From the NCBI GenBank assembly GCA_036500765.1, contig DASYBM010000016.1:620001-684000 (forward strand): a stretch of DNA of 64,000 nt. Direction: 5' to 3'. The notes under the pieces are model-generated. The model made no database searches. It saw only the letters and a program-made list of their open reading frames with translations, and had not been told where the DNA came from. This DNA is from Candidatus Sulfotelmatobacter sp. GTDB taxonomy: Bacteria > Acidobacteriota > Terriglobia > Terriglobales > Acidobacteriaceae. Shown one piece after another: positions 35,308 through 43,516 of the stretch. Numbering within the stretch: the stretch's first letter is position 1; every line of letters begins with the position of its first letter. Made by a program: the position numbers and the translations under genes.

Positions 35308-35345
35308 CGGGAATTGCTGCAGGCAATATTCCACGCCCGACGTTT

Positions 35346-36056
35346 TTAGGCCGCCGCCGTAGCTTCTTGAACGGCTTTTGCTGCGGTACGGATTACGTCG
35401 AGGACGCGTTGCGGTTGGGAGAGCATCGGCACATGGCTGCTGTCGAGCTCGTACACGGTGGCGCCCATGCGCTTGGCGAAAAAGCGCTCCAGATCGGGAT
35501 TAACCGTGTGGTCTTTCTTACCGACGATGTACCAGCTGGGCTTTGACTTCCAGGCAGTTCCTCCCGCCTTCGCGTCAAACAGGTCGGGTGTCGGAACACC
35601 TTGTGTCGCCCAAACGAGCTGCTGCTCCTGCTCCGAAAGGTCTCCGCAGAAAAACTTTGTGCCCTCCCGACGCAGCCAGATACGACCATCCACGACATCT
35701 ATCTGAGAGAAAACGTCAGTCGTCGGGAATTTAGACTGCTGCGTCTGCGAACTCTCGTCCGCGTCCGGAGCAAGCGCGCAGATGTAAACCAGACCGACAA
35801 CGCGATCGTCCGTTCCAGCGCCGGTGATGACAGTTCCGCCGTAGGAGTGGCCGACAAGAATGACCGGGTTGCTGACCCGCCCGATTGTTGCTTTCGTTAA
35901 GGCAACGTCCTCGGCCGTTGAGTTGAGGCCGTATTGCGCCGCGATGCACTCATAGTCTTCAGTCTGCAGGGGACCGATTAACTTGCTGAAGCACGAGCCG
36001 TCAGCCCAGAGCCCGTGGCAAAATACGATGCTGGGTTTGGTTTGCATAGGTTTCAT
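35346..36056 (-). CDS. Alpha/beta hydrolase, cytoplasmic
   Basis: 236 aa from the ATG at 36056, which has an AAGGAG site; an ATG ten codons upstream lacks one. The hydrolase fold starts with SIVFCHGLWADGS; the nucleophile elbow is GHSYGGTVITGAG and the catalytic His is likely in LDSSHVPMLSQP. This is the same EstX/salicylate-esterase-like family as the genes at 36156 and 52146, but without a signal peptide. Substrate unknown. Confidence 0.85.
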   Translation of the reverse strand: MKPMQTKPSIVFCHGLWADGSCFSKLIGPLQTEDYECIAAQYGLNSTAEDVALTKATIGRVSNPVILVGHSYGGTVITGAGTDDRVVGLVYICALAPDADESSQTQQSKFPTTDVFSQIDVVDGRIWLRREGTKFFCGDLSEQEQQLVWATQGVPTPDLFDAKAGGTAWKSKPSWYIVGKKDHTVNPDLERFFAKRMGATVYELDSSHVPMLSQPQRVLDVIRTAAKAVQEATAAA

Positions 36057-36155
36057 TTTGTTCTCCTTTTCAGTGCTTTGATTCAAGCGTGCCGTGCTAG
36101 ATTTTTTGGTATGGAATGTGTTTCGGCCCGCGGCTAATTCAACTGCGGATCGCCC

Positions 36156-36923
36156 TTATTTCTTTCCGAGGGTTGCGTCTTCGATCACCTGAGCGACTTC
36201 TTTGGGATGAGACAGCATAGCGACATGGCTCGATGGCAGGACCGTAGTCGCGGCGTTCATCTGCTTCGCCATGCTCTTCTCGTGCTCCGGCGCAATCATG
36301 CGATCGTTGCTGGAAACGACGTACCACGTGGGCTTGCTATGCCAGGCAGCCGCTGTGGGCTTCGCACCGAAGATCGCGCCCGCGGTCTGGGGCTGAACCG
36401 CCAGAACGAGTGCCTTTTCGTCCTTGGTCAAGTCCTGAGCGAATGCGGTCTCAATACCTTCTGGCGTCAGCAGGATGAAACCATCATTCAGCGGCTTGAC
36501 CATGGTTAGACCGGGAGGTGGCGGGAAAGGCTTGCTGATCTCCGTGATGTTTTGATTTGCATCTGGGGCAAACGCCGCGACATATACCAGGCCGGCTACC
36601 TTAGTGTCGTTTCCTGCCTCGGTGATTACGACTCCACCATAGGAATGGCCGACCAGGATCACTGGCCCATCTTCGGCGGCGATCGCACGCTTCGTTGCGG
36701 CGACATCGTCAGCGAACGAAGTAAGCGGGATCGCGACCGAAGTAACGTGATAGCCCTTCGCCTGAAGCAAGGGAATGACCTTCGACCAACTGGAGCCGTC
36801 AGCAAAGGCCCCATGGACGAGGACGATATTCTTTACTGGCGCACTTTGTGCCATAAGAGATCCGGCGATCAATAGAATTACGATTGAAACGACCACGAGA
36901 ATGCTTTTCAGAAAATCACGCAT
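36156..36923 (-). CDS. Alpha/beta hydrolase, exported
   Basis: 255 aa from the ATG at 36923, chosen for its GGAGGAG site and because it starts a signal peptide (MRDFLKSILVVVSIVILLIA, cleavage near MAQS). Motifs: NIVLVHGAFADGSSW, nucleophile GHSYGGVVITEAG, acid in SSNDRMIAPE, His in SSHVAMLSHP. Close relative of the adjacent cytoplasmic copy at 35346 (100 bp away, same strand) and of the exported one at 52146. Confidence 0.87.
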   Translation of the reverse strand: MRDFLKSILVVVSIVILLIAGSLMAQSAPVKNIVLVHGAFADGSSWSKVIPLLQAKGYHVTSVAIPLTSFADDVAATKRAIAAEDGPVILVGHSYGGVVITEAGNDTKVAGLVYVAAFAPDANQNITEISKPFPPPPGLTMVKPLNDGFILLTPEGIETAFAQDLTKDEKALVLAVQPQTAGAIFGAKPTAAAWHSKPTWYVVSSNDRMIAPEHEKSMAKQMNAATTVLPSSHVAMLSHPKEVAQVIEDATLGKK

Positions 36924-37108
36924 AAATTTCTCCTCCATGGCAAGAGCGTAGGGGATATCACCGAACTCCATCTTGCTCGTTCTTGCTTTTTTTGCCGTTT
37001 ATTGCCCGCAGAATGAACGCAAGGACTGACAGGCTGGCCCAGAGTCGGCTGTGAGGGAGTAGTGTGGTGGTCAGCAAACTAGATTCTCTTGGTCAGACAA
37101 GGAGACTT

Positions 37109-37783
37109 ATGAATGACGATCAGAAAGGGCAGAACAGTTCTAGCCCAATAACTGGAGCCTTGAGTCGGCGGAAATTTATGAGTGTCGCTGCGGCTTCCGG
37201 AGTCGCATTAAGTTCACTTGGCTCGGCGGAGGAGAATGGGCGAATGACGGAAGAAATCAAGAAGGAAAAGATACGGCGCGCGATGCTTGCGGGTCCCTCC
37301 CAAGTCACGGCCGACGCAACCGTCGGTGAGATGGACCATCTAGGAAATCTGAGCGTCCTTCGAGCTGGCACCAATAATTGGGTGTGCGTTCCCGGAGACC
37401 AAAACATCATCGGAAAAGTCGATATGGCGCTGGATCCGATGGGTATGGTTTGGTTCAAGGATCTTCTCGCGAGAAAGCCAAAACCGACCAATACTTCGCC
37501 GGGCCTGATCTATATGTTGAACGGAGCGACGCAAAGGAGTTTCACGGACCCGTTTGACACGACAAGCCCTGCGATTCCGATCGGTCCGCATTGGATGATC
37601 CTTTGGCCGTTCGACGCGAAAGTGACCGGCCTCGGCACGGTCATGCGAGACGCAGGAACGATGGTGATGTTCGCTGGAACGCCCTACGCGCACTTGCATA
37701 TTTGCGGTTCACCATGGGATGGAAACGAATACCGTTCAGGCGATCGAGGAGTCTGGACAATGCGGTACGAGCGCGTGCAATGA
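37109..37783 (+). CDS. Tat-exported protein of unknown function
   Basis: 224 aa from the ATG at 37109 with an AAGGAG site. A twin-arginine signal (LSRRKFMSVAAASGVALSSL) indicates folded export. The mature part contains NNWVCVPGDQNI, MGMVWFKDLL and PHWMILWPFDAKVTGLG, and ends in TPYAHLHICGSPWDG. I do not recognise a characterised family or metal site. It is followed by an AraC-family regulator on the same strand. Confidence 0.75.
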   Translation: MNDDQKGQNSSSPITGALSRRKFMSVAAASGVALSSLGSAEENGRMTEEIKKEKIRRAMLAGPSQVTADATVGEMDHLGNLSVLRAGTNNWVCVPGDQNIIGKVDMALDPMGMVWFKDLLARKPKPTNTSPGLIYMLNGATQRSFTDPFDTTSPAIPIGPHWMILWPFDAKVTGLGTVMRDAGTMVMFAGTPYAHLHICGSPWDGNEYRSGDRGVWTMRYERVQ

Positions 37784-38116
37784 ACGCTCATGATTCATCG
37801 AGGGACTATTTCCTCATAGCAGGAACCCATCCTTCTCGCTGTTCAGACTGTGATGTGGGGCGACGGCTTGAAGTGAAGCAGGGAGCCATCGCATGAATAA
37901 TCTGAGCAAAAGTGTGCGGATCTTTTCGCTCGTTTGTGGAATCAAACGCGGTTTGAACCGGACGGATCCGGTGGAAAATTGTTTTCGAAATCTTTAGACA
38001 GATGTATATTTTGTGTGCGATTTGGCGCCGCTTGGCTTTCGATCATTTAGTGGATTTCGTCCGAACAACTTTCTTCGAAAGCTTTGGAACGGAGCAGATT
38101 CAGAATGGAGTTTTTG
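37784..38116. other. Intergenic stretch before the AraC-family gene
   Basis: 333 bp with no convincing gene. Short frames here are alternative readings of the AraC gene start. Probably contains its promoter; no clear operator was seen. Confidence 0.4.
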
Positions 38117-39100
38117 ATGGCGACTTCAGGAAATTCTGCAAGTGCGTACGGCGCGCAGATGGCGAAATACTTCACAATGAACCAACCGCCGCATGTGGCT
38201 ATCGATTCCTTGGACTCGGTTGTCCGGCCACAATTGGCGATGACGCGTTTGATCGCACGCAGTGGAATCCCGGAACGGACAGCCTCAATTCCATCGGAAC
38301 GAGCTTACGTTGTTTCAGTTCATCTGAATCCAGCAGGCAAGGGTGACTGGGAACTGTGGACGGATGGAAAACACATCAAGACCGGCCCATGGCCGACGGG
38401 CGGAGTTGCGATGTGCGATCTGGAATCAGATTCGAGCATCCGAAACCCGGGTGCAATCGACTGGGTTCATTTCCACGTTCCACGAACGACACTGGATGCA
38501 TTCACCGACGATCAAGGAGTGTCCCGAGTTAGACGGCTCTTTTGCGTTTACGGAACTCCGGATCCGACCTTGTATCACTTGACGCAGTCAATCGTGCCAT
38601 CCCTCAAAACACCGGAAATATTCTCTCGGCTGTTCATGGATTATTTTACGTTGACGATTACTTCTCACCTCGTCGGGCGTTACGGCGGTACCACTGGACC
38701 GGTGGAGCGTTTTGAGGGCGGTTTGGCCCCGTGGCAAAAACGGCGTGTCGTAGAGCTGATTCACGCGCATTTGGATGGCGAAGTGAAGTTGGGGGCTCTT
38801 GCCGATGAATGCAGACTCTCCGTCAGCCATTTTGCACGGTCATTCAAGAAATCGTTTGGAATGTCCGCGCATCGATATTTGATTCTGCAACGCGTCGAGA
38901 TCGCGAAGGGCCTCATTTCCCAAACGCAGAATTCCTTGGCGGAAATCGCACTGCTGGCAGGATTCTCGGACCAATCCAAGCTATGTAGGACTTTTGCGAG
39001 TGTGGTTGGCGCGCCTCCAGGAAAATGGAAGCGGGAAAATTCGGGACGCAAAGGGCCCTTGGAAATATTCGAAGGAGATCTCGGCCAAGCGTGCGATTAA
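38117..39100 (+). CDS. AraC-family transcriptional regulator
   Basis: 327 aa; starts at 38084 and 38105 in the same frame are alternatives. The C-terminal ~100 residues hold the two AraC helix-turn-helix motifs (KLGALADECRLSVSHFARSF, SLAEIALLAGFSDQSKLCRT, then VVGAPPGKWKRE). The N-terminal ~200 residues are a presumed ligand domain. Likely controls the Tat-exported protein upstream or the hydrolases of the island; no direct evidence. Confidence 0.88.
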   Translation: MATSGNSASAYGAQMAKYFTMNQPPHVAIDSLDSVVRPQLAMTRLIARSGIPERTASIPSERAYVVSVHLNPAGKGDWELWTDGKHIKTGPWPTGGVAMCDLESDSSIRNPGAIDWVHFHVPRTTLDAFTDDQGVSRVRRLFCVYGTPDPTLYHLTQSIVPSLKTPEIFSRLFMDYFTLTITSHLVGRYGGTTGPVERFEGGLAPWQKRRVVELIHAHLDGEVKLGALADECRLSVSHFARSFKKSFGMSAHRYLILQRVEIAKGLISQTQNSLAEIALLAGFSDQSKLCRTFASVVGAPPGKWKRENSGRKGPLEIFEGDLGQACD

Positions 39101-39507
39101 TGCGATTGGCTTGCGCGGGTTTCAAGTTCCAGGCATCATGGCTCGTGGTCACGGGTAATCGGGAAGCGATTCCCGGCCAGAAGTTGAGTTCTGTCAAGTT
39201 GAACGCATTGTGTTCGAATGACGGGCAACCCGTCGCCTCCTAACGGGGCTCAACTTCAGGTTAGCCGACGATACGGCCAAAACCTCGAAAATGAAAGCGG
39301 AAGATTCGAATTGCGCTTCTTTGGACTCGCGTCCTTGCCCCCGGCAGCGCGCGTCACGTTGAATGATTCGTGCCCAAGCCGGATAGGGATGGTGTTCACC
39401 GAAGCGCCTCTTGGTGAAGAGTGTCGGCGTAGCTCTTGCAGAAAGATGTAAAGCTCTGCGCTTTTCGACGCCAGTCTTTAAAGCAGAAGAAGTGCGCACG
39501 CTTCGGG
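39101..39507. other. Intergenic stretch between convergent regulators
   Basis: 407 bp. Frames of 70-100 codons exist on both strands, but none has family sequence, a ribosome site or a plausible start. Nothing recognised. Confidence 0.4.
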
Positions 39508-40143
39508 TTACTGCTTTCCTGTCTGCGAAAGAGCAGTTTCAATGCAGCGCAAGGCGATTTCAGCGACGCGCCGCAATTCTGCCCTCGTTGCCCCGTTGGC
39601 GGCTTGAACGCCAAGGCCTGCTATTACCGAAGCGAGGTATCGGCCAAAGTCTGCGGGTTGGATTTCTCCAGGGAAATCGCCTTCAGATTGCGCCTGTTGC
39701 AGTCGCTTCTTCAAAGCCGCTTCACCGCTCCTTCTCCAGTGGATAATTGCTTGTTTTACAGGTTCCGCATCTGTGCCACATGCCAGTGCCCCTTGGACCG
39801 AAAGGCAGCCCCGAGGATTGCCAGGTGTCGAGAGGAACTCCGCGGTTCCATAGATCACCCTGGCTACGACTTCCCGCAGCGACGGCAGAGCGAGAGCCTG
39901 GCTGATATAACTCATCCGTTCTTCGCGGTAGCGCTCCATGACCCTGTGGAAGAGTGATTCCTTATCGCCAAATGCGGCATACATGCTGGAACGATTGATT
40001 CCCATGGCTTTTGTCAGGTCGGCCATGGTCGCGCCTTCGTAGCTCTTCTCCCAAAAGACTCGCATCGCAGCTTCGAGCGCGGCGTCTTCATCAAAGCCGC
40101 GAGGCCGCCCCATCTTCACTTCCACGGGCATTGAGGTATTCAT
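39508..40143 (-). CDS. TetR-family transcriptional repressor
   Basis: 211 aa from the ATG at 40143 (longer starts to 40206 are possible). The N-terminal HTH is typical: GRPRGFDEDAALEAAMRVFW, then GATMADLTKAMGINRSSMYA and AFGDKESLFHRVM. The C-terminal ligand domain includes NPRGCLSVQGALACG, a pattern of the TetR_C_33/YcdC-like group. It is divergent from an SDR gene with ~120 bp between them and probably represses that gene in response to a small molecule. Confidence 0.9.
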   Translation of the reverse strand: MNTSMPVEVKMGRPRGFDEDAALEAAMRVFWEKSYEGATMADLTKAMGINRSSMYAAFGDKESLFHRVMERYREERMSYISQALALPSLREVVARVIYGTAEFLSTPGNPRGCLSVQGALACGTDAEPVKQAIIHWRRSGEAALKKRLQQAQSEGDFPGEIQPADFGRYLASVIAGLGVQAANGATRAELRRVAEIALRCIETALSQTGKQ

Positions 40144-40264
40144 AAACGTTTGACGCATTTCTGGAACGAAAGGTTGAAAAATATGAACCCATTTCGCATC
40201 GCGCACATCTGAAACGACAGGTCCATAAGTTCGGACACTTCGAATCTGAGAAGGAGATCAAATC

Positions 40265-41008
40265 ATGGCTGCATTACAGGGGAAAGTCGCCGTCATCACC
40301 GGGGGTAGCAGCGGTATCGGACTTGCGACCGCCAAGCGGTTCGTGAAAGAGGGAGCCTATGTCTTCATTACCGGCCGCCGGCAGGCGGAGCTGGATAAGG
40401 CCGTCGCCGAAATCGGCAGCAATGTGACTGCCGTCCAAGGGGACGTTTCCAATCTCGACGACCTGGACCGGCTATACAAGGAAGTAGCTACAAAGAAAGG
40501 CAAGCTCGATGTGCTGGTTGCGAACGCGGGCATAGCAGAGCCGAAACCAACAGGAGTCGTGAGCGCCGAGGACTACGACAAGACTTTCGACATCAACGCG
40601 CGAGGGGTGTTCTTTGCAGTCCAAAAGGCTCTGCCTCTGATAAAACAGGGTGGATCAATTATCTTGACTGGCTCGGGGATCTGGCAAAAAGGCTTCCCGG
40701 CCTATGCGACGTATGGAGCGACCAAGGCGGCGCTGCGCTCGTTCGTGCGCACATGGACGGCGGAGTTCGCACCCAAAGGAATCCGCACGAACGTGATCAG
40801 TCCCGGTCCCACAGAGACACCTATTCTTGCAGGTCAATTTGGAGCGAACACGGAAGCGATGAAGGAACGTTTCAAAACGATGATTCCGATGGGGCGCATG
40901 GGAAAACCTGAAGAGATCGCAGCGGCAGCGGTGTTCCTGGCCTCGGACGAAAGCAGCTTTATCACTGGAATCGATTTGCCGGTCGATGGCGGCGGTGTGG
41001 CCGTGTAA
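40265..41008 (+). CDS. Short-chain dehydrogenase/reductase (SDR)
   Basis: 247 aa classical SDR. The NAD(P)-binding motif is TGGSSGIG (residues 12-19), NAG occurs at VANAGIAEP, and the catalytic Ser/Tyr/Lys are in ILTGSG and YATYGATKAALRS. The C-terminus GIDLPVDGG is typical. A GAAGGAG site precedes the ATG. Divergently transcribed from TetR, the usual arrangement for a repressor-controlled oxidoreductase. The substrate is unknown. Confidence 0.92.
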   Translation: MAALQGKVAVITGGSSGIGLATAKRFVKEGAYVFITGRRQAELDKAVAEIGSNVTAVQGDVSNLDDLDRLYKEVATKKGKLDVLVANAGIAEPKPTGVVSAEDYDKTFDINARGVFFAVQKALPLIKQGGSIILTGSGIWQKGFPAYATYGATKAALRSFVRTWTAEFAPKGIRTNVISPGPTETPILAGQFGANTEAMKERFKTMIPMGRMGKPEEIAAAAVFLASDESSFITGIDLPVDGGGVAV

Positions 41009-41137
41009 GCCCTTCTTCTACCACTGAACCTCAACACGACTTTTGCGCGACGTATTGCGCCGCATGAGCCGGATGCCGAATGAACCGGCGCAAGCAACCG
41101 TGCCTTTGATTTCAGTTACTTACAATCGTTCGTATCT

Positions 41138-41182
41138 CTTTCACGGCGGCAACACGGGTTCAAATCCCGTCGGGGACGCCAA
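41138..41182. repeat. Attachment site attR at the end of island B (45-bp repeat, copy 3)
   Basis: Matches tRNA-Glu 16579-16623 at 44 of 45 positions (C instead of T at 41150). It marks the outer right end of the tandem islands. The surrounding 368-bp gap (41009-41376) contains no gene. Confidence 0.9.
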
Positions 41183-41376
41183 CATTGCAAAGAACTTGTG
41201 AAAAGTGAATGCCCTGAGTGATGGCCTTGTTGTTGTCGAACGGAATGTGTAGTCCATGCCCGTGGGAAAGTTTCGGGACAACTCCCGTAAGCGCTTGGTC
41301 ACCGCCGGGGCAGTTTGCCTTCATATCAATGCCAACCCGCGATCAAAAGGCCGCCGTTCGCCGAGGCGAACAGCCT

Positions 41377-41736
41377 TTATTTCACGACTATCTGGCCCGT
41401 CATCTTTGGATGAATACTACAGTAGTAGGGATAGGTTCCCGCCTTGGTAAAGGTATAGGAGAACTTTTCGTCAGTATCCATCACCTTCGACTTGAACGCA
41501 CCCTCCGTGCTGACCGACGTGTGAGGAATGTCGTCGCGGTTCGTCCAGGTGACTGTCGCTCCGACTGGTACCGTGATCGTCTGTGGCCCAAAACTGAAAT
41601 TGTCAATTTTCACTTCTGCCCCCTGCGAAGAGGGTCTGTCACTCGCTCTCACTATGGGTGATCCCGCTAGCAGCGATACAATCGCAATCACTACTGTTGC
41701 CGCGAGAATTGCAACGCATACATTCTTGCCCTTCAT
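41377..41736 (-). CDS. Plastocyanin-like cupredoxin, exported
   Basis: 119 aa from the ATG at 41736 (MKGKNVCVAILAATVVIAI, signal peptide). Mature domain: VKIDNFSFGPQTITVPVGAT then VTWTNRDDIPHTS. The type 1 copper ligands are His in IPHTS and Cys, His and Met in YYCSIHPKMTG. Periplasmic electron carrier or copper protein. Last of three minus-strand genes starting at 43365 with the metallophosphoesterase and a DUF2231-like membrane protein. Confidence 0.9.
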   Translation of the reverse strand: MKGKNVCVAILAATVVIAIVSLLAGSPIVRASDRPSSQGAEVKIDNFSFGPQTITVPVGATVTWTNRDDIPHTSVSTEGAFKSKVMDTDEKFSYTFTKAGTYPYYCSIHPKMTGQIVVK

Positions 41737-41822
41737 GGTCGTGTTCCTTTCCAAGTTTGACATTGTTATCGCGTTTTGTTGGGCCGCGCCCAGGCGGCTA
41801 ATCTGTTGTTGAAGCACAAACT

Positions 41823-42809
41823 TTAAGAACCTGAGGCCGATAGCTGCGAGTCGACGATTGCAAGACTCTTGCCGCTGACTACATAGTTCACATCCGTGAT
41901 GCCCAGCACCTGTTGCAACTGGTCCGCTGGCACCTTCATCGGTCCGGCCGACGGAGCTGATCCGGGTGCAGGTTGGGGGAAGGCAGTTGACATCGCGGTG
42001 TGGAACGAGACTCTGCCTTCGACCTTCTGCATGATCTGGTGAATATGCCCGTTGAGGACGGTGACGGAACCAAACCTCTTCACGTAAGACAATGCCTGCT
42101 CACTGTCATCGGTCCCCCAGCCCCAATCGGAATAGATCGTCCACAGCGGAATGTGCGCAAACAGCACAATAGGAGTGCTGGCGGATCGTCCTTTTAGGTC
42201 ATCCTCCAACCATTCGAGCTGCTCGTGACCGAGCGATCCCATACCTCCGGCTTTCAAGTTGGCGACGTTCACTAAGCCGACAAAATGGACTCCCTTGTGA
42301 TTGAAGCTGTACCACCCGGTACCCTTCGTTCCCTTGCCGTAGCGCTGGAGATACTGCTCCCCGTTATCGGAGAGCATGTCATGCTCGCCGGGCACAAAGT
42401 AGATCTGCTTCGCCGATGCGCCTTTTAATGCCTGGTCGAGAGTATCGAATTCATTGGGCTTGGAGAGTTGGCTTAGGTCACCCGTGTGGATGACGAAATC
42501 CGGTCTCTGGGGCATAGCGTTGATCTTGTTGATGGCGACCTGCAAGGTGGCAGTAACATCTGGGTTCGCCGGCTTGTTGAAGCCGATGTGGCTGTCGCTG
42601 ATCTGTACGAAAGTGAAGTCCGCGCCTTTGCCGGCATCTTTGCCCATGTTCTTCGCAAAGGCCCGAGACGCGGGAACGCCGCCGTTCATCGTCCAGAGAA
42701 GTCCGGTACCGGCCCAGGCCATGCACTTGAGAAAGCCGCGGCGATCGACGCCGTCGTTGTTAAAGTCTTGTAATTTTTGATCGATCAGATCTTGCTTCTT
42801 GTTTGCCAT
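41823..42809 (-). CDS. Tat-exported metallophosphoesterase
   Basis: 328 aa from the ATG at 42809 with a GGAGG site. The Tat signal is DRRGFLKCMAWAGTGLLW. The calcineurin-like domain has the motifs ISDSHIG, HTGDLSQL, GEHD (in place of the usual GNHD), FAHIPLW and NGHIHQ. The Asn-to-Glu change in the third motif is unusual and may alter metal binding. Followed by the cupredoxin after 86 bp, so probably co-transcribed. Confidence 0.88.
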   Translation of the reverse strand: MANKKQDLIDQKLQDFNNDGVDRRGFLKCMAWAGTGLLWTMNGGVPASRAFAKNMGKDAGKGADFTFVQISDSHIGFNKPANPDVTATLQVAINKINAMPQRPDFVIHTGDLSQLSKPNEFDTLDQALKGASAKQIYFVPGEHDMLSDNGEQYLQRYGKGTKGTGWYSFNHKGVHFVGLVNVANLKAGGMGSLGHEQLEWLEDDLKGRSASTPIVLFAHIPLWTIYSDWGWGTDDSEQALSYVKRFGSVTVLNGHIHQIMQKVEGRVSFHTAMSTAFPQPAPGSAPSAGPMKVPADQLQQVLGITDVNYVVSGKSLAIVDSQLSASGS

Positions 42810-42915
42810 TTGCCCTCCGTGAATCGCCATCGAGGTAGATAACCTTGAAAGATTGGTTTTATTCCCGGCTAACGCGAAACTTATTGTGAATCGCCGTGCC
42901 GTACCCGACCCGGAT

Positions 42916-43365
42916 CTAGGCGGGTCCGTTCACGCCGCTCAGAAAGCCGCCTAAATGTGCCGTTATAGCGACAACACCAACGGCAACCAATTCGATTGCC
43001 AGACGAAATCTGGGTAGGGCTACTTGGCGCCGACGTGCCCGAAAGTGTATCCACCAAACCAGCCAGATCATGGTGCTCGAGAGCAGCGCAAATAACAGGT
43101 GAAGCAGGAGGATTCCCTTGAGCTTTTGACCCTCAAGCTGGAACTGCCACGCCAGCAGGCCCGTCGCGATTACCGGCACGCTTGATATCGCCGCCAATAG
43201 CAAGTTGTAGTAAATGGCGTTTGCCAATCCCTGGCGTTTCGCCCAGTGCGCGATCGAGTCGAAGACAACTGCCGCGATGAACAGGGCGATTGGAAAATGG
43301 ATGAGGACGACGTGTTGTGCGTGCTTGGCCAGAAGTATGGTTTTGAGATCAAAGGGACTTACCAT
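42916..43365 (-). CDS. DUF2231-like four-helix membrane protein
   Basis: 149 aa with four hydrophobic helices. The first (HVVLIHFPIALFIAAVVFD) carries the IHFPIAL motif of DUF2231 proteins, which resemble membrane cytochrome-like subunits. The others are around YYNLLLAAISSVPVIATGLL, LLLHLLFALLSSTMIWLV and AIELVAVGVVAITAHLGG. A conserved His near each membrane face could bind heme (speculative). An AAGGAG site precedes the ATG. First gene of the unit with the metallophosphoesterase and cupredoxin. Confidence 0.75.
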   Translation of the reverse strand: MVSPFDLKTILLAKHAQHVVLIHFPIALFIAAVVFDSIAHWAKRQGLANAIYYNLLLAAISSVPVIATGLLAWQFQLEGQKLKGILLLHLLFALLSSTMIWLVWWIHFRARRRQVALPRFRLAIELVAVGVVAITAHLGGFLSGVNGPA

Positions 43366-43516
43366 TACGCCGCTCCTTAAGGGTGACCTTCGTGAGAGAT
43401 AACTGGCATCCGGATCTTTTATTCCAGACTGGCCTACTGGCTCACCGCGTCGAATCGGCTGTTGCGTTGTACCGTCATTGGAACGGAGCTACAGTAATTG
43501 AGAGAAGGGCGAAACC

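Noticed and set aside
39194..39499. 101-codon minus-strand frame between AraC and TetR genes
   Set aside because: No ribosome site, no recognisable domain and biased composition; treated as non-coding.
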